Assembly: GCF_001940565.1 (NCBI RefSeq)
Contig: NZ_LTDM01000006.1
Coordinates: 1 to 63,834 of the forward strand
Length of the DNA stretch: 63,834 bases
Source: Tissierella creatinophila DSM 6911
Lineage (GTDB): Bacteria > Bacillota > Clostridia > Tissierellales > Tissierellaceae
Reading direction: 5' to 3'
The notes beneath the pieces are model-generated. The model saw nothing but the letters and a program-made list of their open reading frames with translations. It was not told where the DNA came from and did not search any database. Positions within the stretch are counted from its first letter, which is position 1, and each line of letters starts with the position of its first letter. The position numbers and the translations under genes are program-made. Below are positions 63,711 through 63,834 of the stretch, piece by piece.

Positions 63711-63834
63711 AGTGATAGGTAAGTGTTTGATACTATCTCCCACTTTTCCCCCACTCCACACCGTACGTGAGACTTTCACCTCATACGGCGTTCCCTCGTT
63801 TGAATTTTAGATATATTATGCGACTGATTTAAAA
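63705..63834 (-). mobile_element. Group II intron, 3' end (domains V and VI)
   Basis: On the minus strand, plus positions 63788-63761 read CCGTATGAGGTGAAAGTCTC then ACGTACGG, the highly conserved domain V hairpin with its GAAA tetraloop. GTGTGGAGTGGGGGAAAAGT and a domain VI-like segment follow, ending near CTATCAC at about 63711. The base triad before CCGTA reads CGC, not the more common AGC. The rest of the intron lies to the right. Confidence 0.85.

Noticed and set aside
63711-63754. N-terminal part of the right-edge open frame (MGEKWEIVSNTYL)
   Set aside because: This part is translated group II intron domain VI, not protein-coding exon.

Overview
The DNA is strongly AT-rich. It carries Clostridia-type gene neighbourhoods (rex, groES-groEL under a CIRCE-like operator, tsaE-tsaB-rimI-tsaD) and a GerA-type spore-germination operon, so the host is most likely a spore-forming anaerobic Bacillota, class Clostridia or Tissierellia. 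I cannot name the species. No rRNA, tRNA or CRISPR array was seen.

Positions 1-19080 are ordinary chromosome. They hold a B12-binding-domain protein, a permuted-papain-like protein, an ECF sigma/anti-sigma operon with two membrane proteins, a membrane-anchored MutS-like ATPase, a HAD phosphatase, groES-groEL, a DUF554 protein, an OGG-type glycosylase, Rex, an ABC-F ATPase and the t6A genes tsaE/tsaB/tsaD with rimI. A cluster of perfect DnaA boxes lies between the ABC-F gene and tsaD. The stretch ends in a type III restriction gene (res) cut off at its Walker A codons.

From about 19081 to the right edge the window looks like one large integrative/mobilizable island, possibly built in layers. 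(a) 19.1-24.0 kb: three overlapping large serine recombinases at the left boundary. (b) 24.1-29.3 kb: a control region with a sigma-like factor whose ribosome site is locked in a hairpin, an ArpU-like regulator, an S24-like protein with a Y-family polymerase, and a divergent ImmR/ImmA-type pair facing them across two face-to-face promoters with matching operators. (c) 29.5-32.3 kb: small cargo genes between two degenerate rlmD-like 3' ends. (d) 32.3-36.1 kb: a GerA-GerB-GerC germinant-receptor operon. (e) 36.5-42.3 kb: a six-gene operon with a ribbon-helix-helix-like protein, a DUF262/DUF1524 (GmrSD-like) protein, a GIY-YIG-like protein and three unknowns, a candidate defence system. (f) 42.5-44.4 kb: an oriT-like hairpin, a MobC-like protein and a MobP-type relaxase, with no conjugation machinery in view.

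(g) 44.4-63.3 kb, the highlight: eleven leftward genes packed as one operon, holding a complete BREX type 3 gene set (brxF, brxC, pglXI, brxHII, pglZ, brxA) running directly into DISARM genes (drmA, drmB, drmC, drmMII). The SNF2 helicase and adenine methylase of the BREX part are the same gene types as DISARM class 1 drmD and drmMI, so one helicase/methylase pair could serve both systems. The BrxF homologue has lost a recognisable P-loop. Just upstream, the 3' end of a group II intron interrupts another gene at the right edge. The island therefore destroyed one defence gene (type III res) while bringing in at least two other defence loci.
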